DNA from: Hordeum vulgare subsp. vulgare
Taxonomy: Eukaryota; Streptophyta; Magnoliopsida; Poales; Poaceae
Length of the DNA: 64,000 nt
Direction: 5' to 3'
Assembly (NCBI RefSeq): GCF_904849725.1
Contig: NC_058519.1
Span: forward strand, 109,480,881 to 109,544,880
A model generated the notes under the pieces. That model did no database searches and was not told the DNA's origin. It worked only from the letters and a program-made list of their open reading frames with translations. Below are positions 12,261 to 23,435 of this stretch, piece by piece; position 1 is the first letter of the stretch; each line of letters begins with the position of its first letter. The translations under genes and the position numbers were made by a program.

Positions 12261-14076
12261 TGTTCGGGAACGTCGCATGGGAAACAAAAAATTTCCTACG
12301 CGCACGAAGACCTATCATGGTGATGTCCATATACGAGAGGGGATGTGTGATCTACGTACCCTTGTAGACCATACAGCAAAAGCGTTAGTGAACACTGTTG
12401 ATGTAGTGGAACGTCCTCACGTCCCTCGATCCGCCCCGCGAACCGTCCCGCGATCAGTCCCACGATCTAGTGCCGAACGGACAGCACCTCCGCGTTCAAC
12501 ACACGTACAGCTCGACGATGATCTCGGCCTTCTTGATCCAGCAAGAGAGACGGAGAGGTAGAAGAGTTCTCTGGCAGCGTGACAGCGCTCCGGAGGTTGG
12601 TGATGATCTTGTCTCGGCAGGGCTCCGCCCGAGCTCCGCAGAAACGCGATCTAGAGGTAAAACCGTGGAGATATGTGGTCGGGCTGCCGTGGCAAAGTTG
12701 TGTCAAATCAGCCCTAAAACCTCCGTATATATAGGGGGAGGAGGGGGAGCCTTGCCTTGGGGTCCAAGGACCCCCAAGGACTTCGGTCGAGCCAAGGGGG
12801 GCAACCCTCCCCTTCCAAACCGAGTCCAACTAGGTTTGGAAGGAGGAGTCCTTCCCCCTTTTCCCACCTCCTCTTTTTTTTCCTTTTCTCTTTGATTTTC
12901 TTCCTATGGCCCATAGGGCCTTCTTGGGCTGTCCCACTAAGGGCTGGTGTGCCACCCCCAAGGCCTATGGTCTTCCCCGGGGTGGGTTCCCCCCCCCCCC
13001 CGGTGAACTCCCGGAACCCATTCGTCATTCCCGGTACATTCCCGGTAACTCCAAAAACCTTACGGTAATCAAACGAGGTCATCCTATATATCAATCTTCG
13101 TTTCCGGACCATTCCGGAAACCCTCGTGACGTCCGTGATCTCATCCGGGACTCCGAACAACATTCAGTAACCAACCATATAACTCAAATACGCATAAAAC
13201 AACGTCGAACCTTAAGTGTGCAGACCCTGCGGGTTTGAGAACTATGTAGTAATGACCCGAGAGACTCCTCGGTCAATATCCAATAGCGGGACCTGGATGC
13301 CCATATTGGATCCTACATATTCTACGAAGATCTTATCGTTTGAACCTCAGTGCGAAGGATTCATATAATCCCGTATGTCATTCCCTTTGTCCTTCGGTAT
13401 GTTACTTGCCCGAGATTCGATCGTCAGTATCCGCATACCTATTTCAATATCATTTACCGGCAAGTCTCTTTACTCATTCCGTAATACAAGATCCCGCAAC
13501 TTACACTAAGTCACATTGCTTGCAAGGCTTGTGTGTGATGCTGTATTACCGAGTGGGCCCCGAGATACCTCTCCGTCACACGGAGTGACAAATCCCAGTC
13601 TCGATCCATACTAACTCAACGAACACCTTCGGGGATACCTGTAGAGCATCTTTATAGTCACCCAGTTACGTTGCGACGTTTGATACACACAAAGTATTCC
13701 TCCGGTGTCAGTGAGTTATATGATCTCATGGTCATGGGAACAAATACTTGACACGCAGAAAACAGTAGCAACAAAAAGACACGATCAACATGCTACGTCT
13801 ATTAGTTTGGGTCTAGTCCATCACGTGATTCTCCTAATGACGTGATCCAGTTATCAAGAAATAACACCTTGTTCATAATCAGAAGACACTGACTATCTTT
13901 GATCAACTGGCTAGCCAACAAGAGGCTTGCTAGGGACAGTGTTTTGTCTATGTATCCACACAAGTATATAAGTCTTCATTCAATACAATTATAGCATGGA
14001 TAATAAACGTTTATCTTGATACAGGAATTATAATAATAACTATATTTATTATTGCCTCTAGGGCATAATTCCAACA
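12261..14076 (-). repeat. Angela-type (type A) LTR, 5' LTR of the minus-strand element
   Basis: This 1816-bp copy matches 5156-6973. It starts TGTTCGGGAACG, with one change from the usual end, and finishes ATTCCAACA. A 13-base C run lies at 12989-13001. It would drive transcription leftwards. Confidence 0.93.
12726..12733 (-). promoter_or_regulatory. TATA box in the Angela 5' LTR
   Basis: TATATATA sits in a C-rich stretch on the minus strand. The same box is at the equivalent place in the LTRs at 5621, 15750, 34044 and 40858. Confidence 0.6.
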
Positions 14077-14081
14077 GCCTT
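14077..14081. repeat. Target-site duplication GCCTT, right copy
   Basis: It matches 5151-5155 and closes the Angela insertion. Confidence 0.92.
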
Positions 14082-14541
14082 TATCATAATATCTTTTATT
14101 CATGTGGTTTGAAGGACCATATGATTGTTTGTTCCATCTGGAATCTTTTGATTGCTTGCCTCTATTTTTGTATGTCTTTGTGGCATACGATCCTTTTATT
14201 TGCAATCTTTGGGTCTTCAATATAGTTTGTTTTCCACCAACTACTTATCATTGTATTTTTGTATTTCTCTACACTCATGTGCTGAGAATTACACACTTTT
14301 TGGAGGACCACCTACTATATTGGATTTCTAAACTTTTCATCCATTTTGGCAATCGATGCCAATGGGGGAGAAGTTTAGAGAGTTTACTTTGGATATGTTT
14401 AGAGGGTTTTGCTTTTATTGGGTAAGCATTTACATCTTTCACGCATGCATTATTAGCTTGTATGTGTGCGCTTGGTTATGCTTATTTACTTATATAAACT
14501 CTCTTGAAGTGGTTGTCTTCAATTACCAAAATGGGGGAGAT
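14082..14541 (+). other. End of the Sirevirus-like spacer with the true polypurine tract
   Basis: This continues the spacer cut at 5155. ATGGGGGAGA at 14531-14540, one base before the LTR start at 14542, is the polypurine tract. Another PPT-like motif lies at 14361-14370. I see no gene. Confidence 0.78.
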
Positions 14542-15284
14542 TGTTAGAGCATATATCTCCATATGTGGTTTTGGTAATTGATGAAAATTCCTATGGGCTA
14601 ATGGTTGCCTTAAGTTATATTTATAGGATTTGTCCATGGGCACTTCTTGAAGTCCATCTGTTGGGTTCAAGGAGTTTATATGATGACCAAGATGGTATTC
14701 AAGGTATTATCCAAAGAATGGTCATAGAGACACTAGGTGATCAAGATCTCAGACAAAGAGTAAATCAAGATGATCAACACACAAAGCGTATAAGGTGTAC
14801 CGAGAGGGATCAAGTGATCCCATGGTATGGTAAGCATTGTCCATTACGTGTTTGTGTACTAACCCATGGTCTTTGTGAGAGTCCTATGTGGGGGTTAGGT
14901 GTGCTTCCATGGGCTTGCGTCAAAAGGAATATCTCATACACCCCATGAAGGATGACGTCAAGTGGTGATCGTCATCAAGATTGTGGTGTGCAAGTTCAAG
15001 TGGATCAGCACGAATATATCATTGAAACTATTGTTAATGATCATGTGTGGATAAGGACAAGCTCATGTGCTAACAAGGACAAGATCAAGATAACAATTCC
15101 TGAGCACTACATGCTTGATTCTTGTGGATGTTCACATGGTGGACAAATGAAGATGAATACATAAGCTAGGCTTTCCACATTGTGTATGGGAGAGCTGCTT
15201 GAAGACTTCATCATGTCTTGCTTTCAACTTGAGCCAAGAAGGAACAACAACATCAAGCTCAAGTGAAAGGGCTAACTCAAACGT

Positions 15285-17101
15285 TGTTGGGGAACGTCAC
15301 ATGGGAAACAAAAAATTTCCTACGCGCGCGAAGACCTATCATGGTGATGTCCATCTACGAGAGGGGATGAGTGATCTACGTACCCTTGTAGATCGTACAG
15401 CAGAAGCGTTAGTGAACGCGGTTGATGTAGTGGAACGTCCTCACGTCCCTCGATCCGCCCCGCGAACAATCCCGCGATCAGTCCCACGATCTAGTACCGA
15501 ACGGACGGCACCTCCGCGTTCAGCCCACGTACAGCTCGACGATGATCTAAGCCTTCTTGATCCAGCAAGAGAGACGGAGAGGTAGAAGAGTTCTCCGGCA
15601 GCGTGACGGCGCTCCGGAGGTTGGTGATGACCTTGTCTCAGCAGGGCTCCGCCCGAGCTCCGCAGAAACGCGATCTAGAGGAAAAACCGTGGAGGTATGT
15701 GGTCGGGCTGCCGTGGAAAAGTCGTCTCAAATCAGCCCTAAAACCTCCGTATATATAGGTGGGAGGGAGGGGACCTTGCCTTGGGGCTCAAGGAGCCCCA
15801 AGGGGGTCGGCCGAGTCCAAGGGGGGAGGACTCCCCCCCCCCCAAACCAAGTTGGACTTGGTTTGGTGGGAGGGAGTCCCCCTTCCTTCCCACCTCCTCT
15901 TTTTTTTTCTCTCTTGATTTTCTCTCCTTGGCGCATAGAGCCCTTTTGGGCTGTCCCACCAGCCCAGTAAGGGCTGGTGTGCCACCCTCAAGGCCTATGG
16001 GCTTCCCCGGGGTGGGTTGCCCCCCCGGTGAACTCCCGGAACCCATTCGTCATTCCCGGTACATTCCCAGTAACTCCGAAAACCTTCCGGTAATCAAATG
16101 AGGTCATCCTATATATCAATCTTCGTTTCCGGACTATTCCGGAAACCCTCGTGACGTCCGTGATCTCATCCGGGACTCCGAACAACATTCGGTAACCAAC
16201 CATATAACTCAAATACGCATAAAACAACGTCGAACCTTAAGTGTGCAGACCCTGCGGGTTCGAGAACTATGTAGACATGACCCAGAGATTCCTCGGTCAA
16301 TATCCAATAGCGGGACCTGGATGCCCATATTGGATCCTACATATTCTACGAAGATCTTATCGTTTGAACCTCAGTGCCAAGGATTCATAAAATCCCGTAT
16401 GTCATTCCCTTTGTCCTTCGGTATGTTACTTGCCCGAGATTCGATCGTCAGTATCCGCATACCTATTTCAATCTCGTTTACCGGCAAGTCTCTTTTACTC
16501 GTTCCGTAATACAAGATCCCGCAACTTACACTAAGTTACATTGCTTGCAAGGCTTGTGTGTGATGTTGTATTACCGAGTGGGCCCCGAGATACCTCTCTG
16601 TCACACGGAGTGACAAATCCCAGTCTCGATCCATACTAACTCAACTAACACCTTCGGAGATACCTGTAGAGCATCTTTATAGTCACCCAGTTACGTTGCG
16701 ACGTTTGATACACACAAAGCTTTCCTCCGGTGTCAGTGAGTTATATGATCTCATGGTCGTAGGAATAAATACTTGACACGCAGAAAACAGTAGCAACAAA
16801 ATGACACGATCAACATGCTACGTCTATTAGTTTGGGTCTAGTCCATCACGTGATTCTCCTAATGACGTGATCCAGTTATCAAGCAACAATACCTTGCTCA
16901 TAATCAGAAGACACTGACTATCTTTGATCAACTGGCTAGCCAACTAGAGGCTTGCTAGGGACGGTGTTTTGTCTATGTATCCACACATGTAAATGAGTCT
17001 TCATTCAATACAATTATAGCATGGATAATAAACGATTATCTTGATACAGGAATTATAATAATAACTATATTTATTATTGCCTCTAGGGCATAATTCCAAC
17101 A
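15285..17101 (-). mobile_element. Solo Angela-type (type A) LTR
   Basis: This 1817-bp LTR with TG...CA ends matches 5156-6973 throughout. It has Sirevirus LTR sequence on both sides and no internal region. The flanks are AACGT (15280-15284) and AAGGT (17102-17106), a 5-bp duplication with one mismatch. Recombination between the two LTRs of a full element is the usual origin. A minus-strand TATATATA lies at 15750-15757. Confidence 0.9.
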
Positions 17102-17359
17102 AAGGTATCAGTTCCTTTGACGTTAGTGGTGCGGAGTGATGATCAGCGAATAAAAGTATACACTCAAGTATGGATCATCGGTACCCCTTTTATAATTCTT
17201 GAGTCTTTAGGATCCCGCACTATTAAGAGGGGATCACAGGTTTTGTGATGAACTTGCTCAAACTAGATATCCACTGTTCTTCTCTTACCACATCTCCACT
17301 GCTCTGCTGTTATCAAAAAACAGGTCCGGTGCCTCGGACATCCGGCCTCCTCCAGACGT

Positions 17360-17710
17360 CCGAGGCTTGGACGTCCAACCAGCTTCGGAAATCCGGAACT
17401 ATGCACCAGAGAAACTTGAGCCATATAACTCGGACTTGCGACTCCCTCCGGACGTCCGAGGGCCGGATGACCGACCAGCTTCGGAAATCCGGAGCTTTAC
17501 ACCACAGAAACTTGAGCCATATAACTCGGACGCCCGAGGGCCGGACGTCCGTCCCCTTTCGGAAATCCGGAATCTTGCACCAGAGAAGTTTGAGTCGAAT
17601 AACTCGGACTTTCGGCCTTCTCCGGACGTCCAGTCCTTGTTCAACTCCACAGTGGTTCCAGATATATTTACAGCCCTCGGACGTCCGGCCCCTGTCGGAC
17701 GTCCGACCCC
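17360..17710 (+). repeat. Tandem repeats with CGGACGTCCG palindromes in the Sirevirus LTR
   Basis: About three diverged units (roughly 75-95 bp) each contain TTCGGAAATCCGGA, a GAAACTTGAGCCATATAACT-like stretch and a CGGACGTCC core. Perfect CGGACGTCCG lies at 17449-17458, 17542-17551, 17678-17687 and 17696-17705, with a near match at 17623-17632. Clusters of palindromic CGG motifs upstream of the TATA box are a published Sirevirus LTR hallmark and are thought to be regulatory. Confidence 0.78.
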
Positions 17711-17797
17711 TTTGGACGCCCGGACATCCGTGAACTGCCGCATGTCCGACCCCTGTGTGACTTAGAGTGTCCCCAACGGCTGTTTTTCTCTCCCCAC

Positions 17798-17805
17798 TAT
17801 AAATA
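17798..17805 (+). promoter_or_regulatory. TATA box of the Sirevirus-like LTR
   Basis: TATAAATA lies about 90 bp after the last CGGACGTCCG palindrome and is followed by a C-rich stretch, as expected of a plant core promoter. Confidence 0.65.
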
Positions 17806-18755
17806 CCCCCCTCCCACTTCGTGAGAGGGTGCCCCAGCACAGCCTTATCCTCACAAGAACTCATTTCTACCTCACACTCATTTCCTCACACCAAATCTTA
17901 GATCCCAAGAGCATTTGTGAGCCCCTTTAGAGTTGTTCCAATCAAAAGATAGATCGTCTCCCACTCCTTCTCTCAACCCAAGCTATTTGAGATTTTAGCA
18001 AGTTTTGAGCATTCCCTGTGATCTTGTTACTCTTGGAGGTTGGAGACTCCTAGGCGGTACGAGTTCTTCGGAGAGGAATCAATCGGTGTGATTACCCCTC
18101 GGAAAAGTTTGTGAGGGTTTGGAAGCCACCTCAAAGGCTTACCACTAGTGGTTGAGAAACGCCTTCGTGGTGTTATCTCAAAGGGAGAATAGGGTGAGCC
18201 TTCGTGGCGTTGGTGTGCCTTCGTGGTAACATCCACCTCTCTAACGGTGACTAGCTTCCCTCCAAGGAAGTGAACATCGGGATACATCTTCGTCTCACTG
18301 ACCTTGGTTATCCTTAACCCTAACTCCTTACTTGTGGTCTACTTGTGTTACTTGAGCATACATACATTGCATATTGTTTGTGCTCATTATATTGTGTTGG
18401 CTATTTCTTGTACAAGATTAATCATTCAAGCATACCTTCTATATCCACAAGTTCACACTTGCAGCTTTTGATATATCGTGTGCTAGTGTGATCTAGTATC
18501 TTGTGTCGTTCACCTACTTGTCGTGTGATATAGCTCAAGTAAGTTTGTGTAACTTACTTGTGCTTGTTAGTAACTATATTGTGTCCATCTTCCTAGATCG
18601 TGTTGTTGATACACGTTGCAGTGCCTAGTGCATTTAGGATTTGTGCTTGACAAGTATCCTCTTAGTTTATTTCTGCATTAGGTTTAAGCCAAATCCGAAG
18701 AAGTTTTTAAATAGCCTATTCACCCCCCCCTCTAGGCGTCATCGAGGTCTTTTCA

Positions 18756-19352
18756 CATACGCCTTGGTGACTTTACAAGAGGCAACGGAAATCAACAAAG
18801 GAACAAATTCGAGAAGAAGAAATTGGGATGACGCGAATAGAGGTGGAGCCGCGAGACAGAGGGGGCTCGGGGCGAAGGAAAGGGGCTGGCGCCGGCGATG
18901 CATACGTGGAGGTGGGGGCGTCGGGGTTAGAGGATTCAAGCAACCGGCGGGGTAAGTCTTGCCGGAGAGTGGCCCCGTAGGCCGACCTCGCAGCAGCATA
19001 CCATGGGAGGTGGTCGCGAGGTGCAGAGGTGGGAGGCGGTGGAGGAGCAGAGGAGGAGGGGAGTGCGGGCGCCATTGGAAGGGAGAGTCGGAGAGATTGT
19101 GGATCCTGTGGGGCTCTCTCCCCTAGCGGCGCGAGGTGGAGGAGAGGAGGGGGGGCTGGGGATCGGGCTAGGTTAGGGGATTTGGGAGTGGAAGTGGGTA
19201 AGGCTGGGCCTTGGCACGCCTAATGAGTTGTGCACTACTACTCTCTCTCTTTCCTTTAATTTCTTTCTCTAATTTTTTTAATTAAAAATGTGTGGTATTA
19301 TTTTTTTCCGTTGCAACGCACGGGTCCTTTTGATAGTATAATATAATAGAGA
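18756..19352 (-). mobile_element. Possible Helitron 5' end with adjoining GC-rich sequence
   Basis: Read on the minus strand from 19352, the sequence begins TCTCTATTATATTATACTAT. Shortly after comes CCCGTGCGTTGCAACGG (19308-19324). TC starts and this GTTGCAAC motif resemble grass Helitron termini known to me. The base before TC is A, as Helitron insertion requires. The other end (CTRR) is not seen; the Sirevirus insertion at 18755 may have separated it. A MITE or Mutator fragment sharing the same motif is possible. Confidence 0.4.
18773..19075 (-). pseudogene. GC-rich, proline/serine/alanine-rich frame, perhaps a captured first exon
   Basis: A 100-codon frame begins MAPALPSSSAPPPPPTSAPR and has a CT-rich upstream region, like the first exon of a grass nuclear gene. 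No domain is recognisable. Local GC content is much higher than on the AT-rich side (19360-20050), which fits a captured gene piece inside a Helitron-like element. It could also be a chance frame in GC-rich DNA. There is no evidence of expression, and its downstream part would be cut off at 18755. Confidence 0.3.
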
Positions 19353-20053
19353 TTTAAAATTTTGAAATAATGGAGAAGGGTAAAATAACAGGGAAACGAA
19401 AATAAAAATGGCCCGAAATATTTCAAGGGAAAAAGCTTGGTAATGCTTGCTGTAGCCGGGAGCTTCAATTCAGCGCGCCTGACTCAGCCACGCTCGAACT
19501 TAGCACATGCAGGTGCGGGGTGAAGCTCCCTTGTTTTTTTATTTTTTTCTTCTTCTCTTTTCTCTTTAAAAAGGTCCCATGTTTCAAAATAAAATTAGAA
19601 TTCCTTAAACTGTTCACCAATGCAAAAAATTGTTCAAGAATTCAAAAAATATTTACAAATTCAATTTAAGTGAAGATATTTTAATTTTATGAACAAAGTT
19701 TAAATTAAATGATTTGTTTTCAAATTGCATGAAGAAATTTTGAACTCAAGAACATTTTTTCAATTATATGAAGATTTTACATTTTGATGAACTATTTAAA
19801 AAAATAATGACATGTTTGAAAGAACGATGAACATTTATTTGAATACTATGAGAAAATTTTGAATTGAAAAAATGTTCACCACAATTTAAAAAAATCAAAT
19901 TCGAAAAATATCACTAATTTGAAAAAAGTTCCCGGATTGCAGGGAATATTCATGGAATTTGGAAAGATAAAAACATAAAAGCAAAAATTAAAAAGTTAAT
20001 TGAGTAAATAAAAAGAAAAGGAGGAAAAACCCAAGAAAAAGAAAACCCAGTTT
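19353..20053. other. AT-rich, repeat-like sequence with no gene
   Basis: From about 19600 to 20000 the sequence is dominated by short diverged units of the type GAACATTTTTT, AAAATTTTGAA and TTCAAATT on both strands. This is typical of old decayed repeats in Triticeae. 19360-19560 shows nothing I recognise. Confidence 0.5.
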
Positions 20054-20075
20054 AGGAAGGTTCTAGAACCTTCCT
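20054..20075. repeat. 22-bp perfect palindrome
   Basis: AGGAAGGTTCT is followed at once by its exact reverse complement AGAACCTTCCT, with no spacer. Confidence 0.9.
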
Positions 20076-20169
20076 GAATCGGATATGAGCTAGTTGGGTC
20101 GGCTCACATGTGGCAAAAATTCGTGTTTTGACCCTTTGTAAAAGTTGATTCACATGTGACCCTAGTTTA

Positions 20170-20460
20170 CAAAAATTTGGGGATCTAACCCTTTCCTACC
20201 ACCAAGGACCCTCATAGTAGGGTATAACAACCTATCGCCAAGGACCGTGGCAGTAGAAAACTTAACAACATTAGCACGACGCACCCCTACCGCCAAATAT
20301 TCTGGTGGTAGCCTATACAACTCTATCGCCAACGTGTCCAACGGTAGGTGCGAACACGCTCTCTGTGTGATACTTCGGAAATTTTTACGGTAGTACCACT
20401 CGTGCAGCGGCGTGCTATACAAACGGTTTTTAATCCCTTTTCCGCGATGGCATTTAAAAT
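20170..20460. repeat. Diverged repeats of a CTACCGCCAA-type unit
   Basis: Related units recur: CTACCACCAAGGACC, CTATCGCCAAGGACC, CTACCGCCAAATATT and CTATCGCCAACGTG, each 30-65 bp apart. Several are paired with inverse forms such as TGGTGGTAG or ACGGTAGG. They look like remains of a repeated element; the family is not identified. Confidence 0.5.
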
Positions 20461-21289
20461 CATCGCCTAGTGAGTGCGGACGATAAGGGGGGCTTGTTTC
20501 TTAGAGTTTGCCTAGAAATGGAGTGGAGAGCCTTTCTTTTATAGGCAGGGCAAAAATGTAGGGGGATTTGAGCTGATATTTTGTCGTTCGATCTCGATCG
20601 GACGACACTGATTAGAGCGACCGATTTGTTGGGTTAGTGGGGTGTGTGTAGATGGACTAGGTTTAAGAGTAGATGGAGAACACGCAGCCCATCACTTGTT
20701 TTTATAACCAAAAACGCGTGACAACTTAACTAGCAATGATGCCACCATAGTTATTCGATGGGTATCGAACGACCTCTGAATGTGACGAATTTTGGTAGGC
20801 GGTGTATCTGTAACATATTAAGACTGCATTTCAATCCATTACGAGAACTTTTTATACAAACTTACCAAATAATGTTTTAGCGATGCAGCGGGCGCGTGCG
20901 AGTGTGGTTGGTCTCAAAACGACCAACGACGAGAACAAGAATAACCAGCAACTACGAACGGATACAAGTTTTTGAAAAACAATGGCAGTGGACTGATGAT
21001 GCAATGCGAATGATGTGAATGATGCAATGGTGAATGCGACAAATAAATAAATCATGCGGTGACAACAGAGTACATGGAAGGAATCTGGAGTGTCGGTCTT
21101 CGGCTGTTACAGCCCTCGCCACCGCACTCCATCGTGGATCGAGTCCCGCCGTGTCGCCTACGCTTCCGCACCCCATGACGCCACCTCGCGCTCGTCTGCG
21201 ACTGACGACCACCTTGTACCACCACTGGTCGCCCCTTGGTCATCGCGCTTGTCGCTTACCGTTGTCATCGACGAACGCACCTCTTTGAT
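20461..21289. other. No recognisable gene or mobile element
   Basis: Open frames here are short and overlap on both strands. I find no domain, terminal repeat or primer site. Confidence 0.4.
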
Positions 21290-21581
21290 GAAAAAACATG
21301 GTGGTCGTTGTGGCAACATTTTCATCGTTGGTCAAAGCAAAACGGAGACATGGTTGTAGCAAAACATTGTGGTCATATGCTACCTCACAGTGTAGGTCGC
21401 AAAACACTGCCATCATTGAGGCAGCAATTTTTAATGTTGGTCGTAGCAAAACGTGGTCACGGTTGTAGCAAAAAATAGCATGGCCGCCGCCATGCTCGCA
21501 CCTAGTTGGAGCTATTTTTCACGCTGGTTGAAGCTTTTTTCACGTCGATTGAAGCTTTTTTCCACTCGTGGACGCTCCCTG
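21290..21581. repeat. Diverged GTTGTAGCAAAAC and GTTGAAGCTTTTTTC repeats
   Basis: GT-GTAGCAAAAC-like units occur near 21333, 21352, 21438 and 21464. GGTTGAAGCTTTTTTCACG and GATTGAAGCTTTTTTCCAC follow in tandem at about 21528-21567. Such units resemble subterminal repeats of grass DNA transposons, but no terminus is visible. Confidence 0.45.
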
Positions 21582-23304
21582 TGTTGGGGAATGTAGTAGT
21601 AATTCAAAAAATCCTACGCTTCACCAAGATCCATCTAGGAGAAACCAGCAACGAGCAAGGGGTAGAGCATCTGCATACTTTAACGATCGCTAAGCGAAAG
21701 TGTTACTATGAATGCGGTTGATGAAGTTGTATTCGTAGTGATTCAGATCGCGGAAGATTGCAATTAAGCGTCGAACAACGGTGCCTCCGCTTTCAACACA
21801 CGTGCAGCCCGGTGACGTCTCCTTTCACCTTGATCGAGCAAGGAGAGAGAAGTTGAGGGAGAGCTCCGGCAGCACGACAACGCGGTGACGGTGGAGCTGC
21901 GTGGTACTCCGGCAGGGCTTCGCCAAGCGCTATGGAGGACGAGGAGGAGAAAAGGTAGGGTTGCACCTAGGGAGAGATGAACTTGTGTGTCCCGACCCCA
22001 AAAACCCTTGGGCATATATAGGAGGAGGGTCGGCCACCCTAGGGTTTTCCCTAGGTGGTGCGGCGGCCAAGAGAAGGAGGGGCGGCGCCCTAGGGGTGGG
22101 CTTGCCGCCCAAGGCAGCCCCCCACGCCCTAGGGTTTGGCCCCCTCAGCCCCCTTGTGCGCCTTGGGCCTTGGTGGTAGCGCACCAGCCTATCTAGGGGC
22201 TGGTTCCCATCCACTTTTGGACCATGTGGCCCTTCGAGGCTGGTGGCACCTCCCGGTGGACCCTCGGAACCCTTCCGGTAGTCCCGATACAATACCGATG
22301 ATCCCCAAAACATTTCCGGCGATGAAATCTCCCCTTCCCATATATGAATCTTTACCTCCGGACCATTCCGGATCTACTCGTGACATCCGGGACTCCGAAC
22401 AACCTTCGGTAACCACATACTATTCCCATCACAAGTCTAGTGTCATCGAACCTTAAGTGTGTAGACCCCTACGGGTTCGGGAACCATGCACACATGACCG
22501 AGACACCTCTCCGGTCAATAACCAATAGTGGGGTCTGGATATCCATGTTGGCTCTCACATGTTCCACGATGGTCTCATCGGATAAAGCACGATGTCTGGG
22601 ATTCAATCAATCCCGTATGCAATTCCCTTTGTTTACCGGTATGATACTTGCGTGAGATTCAATCGTCGGTATCCCTATACCTTGTTCAATCTCGTTACCG
22701 GCAAGTCTCTTTACTCGTTCTGTAATACATCATCCCATGGCTAACTCCTTAGTTACATTGAGCTCATTATGATGATGCATTATGAGTGGGTACAGAGATA
22801 CCTGTCCGTCACACGGAGTGACAAATCCCAGTCTTGATTCATACCAACCCAACAAACACTTTCCGAGATACGTGTAGTGCACCTTTATAATCACCCATTT
22901 ACGTTGTGACATTTGATACACCCAAAACACTCCTACGGTATTCGGGAGTTGCACAATCGCATGGTCTAAGGAAATGATACTTGACATTAGAAAAACTTTA
23001 GCACACGAACTACATGATCTTGTGCTACGCTTAGGATTGGGTCTTGTCCATCACATCATTCTCCTAATGATGTGATCCCGTTACCAATGACATCCAATGT
23101 ACATGATCAGGAAACCATGATCATCTATTGATCAACGAGCTAGCTAACTAGAGGCTCACTAGGGACACATTGTGGTCTATGTATTCACACACGTATTACG
23201 GTTTCCGGTTAATACAATTATAGCATGGATAATAGACAATTATCATGAACTAGGAAATATAATAATAACCATTTTATTATTGCCTCTAGGGCATATTTCC
23301 AACA
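21582..23304 (-). mobile_element. Solo WIS-like (type W) LTR without target duplication
   Basis: It runs from TGTTGGGGAATGTAGTAGTA to GGGCATATTTCCAACA. On the minus strand this is a TGTTGGAAATATGCCC start, typical of WIS rather than Angela. It is 1723 bp long. The flanks CCCTG and CTGTT do not match, and no polypurine tract or primer site adjoins it, so it is a solo or rearranged LTR. Confidence 0.82.
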
Positions 23305-23435
23305 CTGTTTTGGTCACCGGAAAAGTTTCGGCCTCATCGATAGTGTACCGGGAGTGCCGGGAGGGTATCGGGGACCATCGGGAGGGGTGTCATGCCCCGA
23401 GTGGCCTTATGGTGTGTGGGTGGTTATTATTATTA
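23305..23435 (+). mobile_element. LTR fragment in inverted order, next to the truncated LTR start at 23436
   Basis: TTTTGGTCACCGGAAAAGTT through GGGGTGTCATGCCCC matches, as reverse complement, the middle of a related LTR at about 61880-61965. It is in + orientation. Sequence that would sit beside it in an intact LTR, in reverse, lies at 32257 onwards. A short TGGTTATTATTATTATATGC stretch then replaces the usual TGTTGGAAATATGCC start. Confidence 0.6.

Larger units (their letters stand above)
5156..14076 (-). mobile_element. Full-length Angela/BARE1-like Copia retrotransposon, coding region damaged
   Basis: The element is 8921 bp long. It has two LTRs of about 1.82 kb (5156-6973 and 12261-14076), a PPT beside the left LTR, a primer site beside the right LTR, and gag-pol on the minus strand in Copia order (integrase before reverse transcriptase). 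On the minus strand the LTR begins TGTTGGAATTATGCCC and ends GCGACGTTCCCCAACA, the BARE1/Angela ends. I count roughly 4% difference between the LTRs over their first 350 bases, mostly transitions. Frameshifts and stops in gag and pol mean this copy cannot make a complete polyprotein. Confidence 0.93.
14542..18755 (+). mobile_element. 3' LTR of the Sirevirus-like element, interrupted by a solo LTR
   Basis: It starts TGTTAGAGCATATATC after the polypurine tract and ends TTTTCA at 18755. Its last 326 bases match the 5' LTR fragment at 1-324. Without the nested LTR and one target copy it is about 2.39 kb. It carries CGGACGTCCG palindromes, a TATA box and a U5-like 3' part. The family may be Maximus-like, judged from general resemblance only. 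The right-hand flank begins CATAC; the matching left target copy is outside the window. Confidence 0.82.

Noticed and set aside
17360..17710. CRISPR-like array
   Set aside because: Units are diverged, of unequal length and without unique spacers. They lie in a plant LTR upstream of a TATA box.
23305..23435. Independent promoter or gene fragment between two LTRs
   Set aside because: It matches the middle of a related LTR near 61880-61965 in reverse complement.
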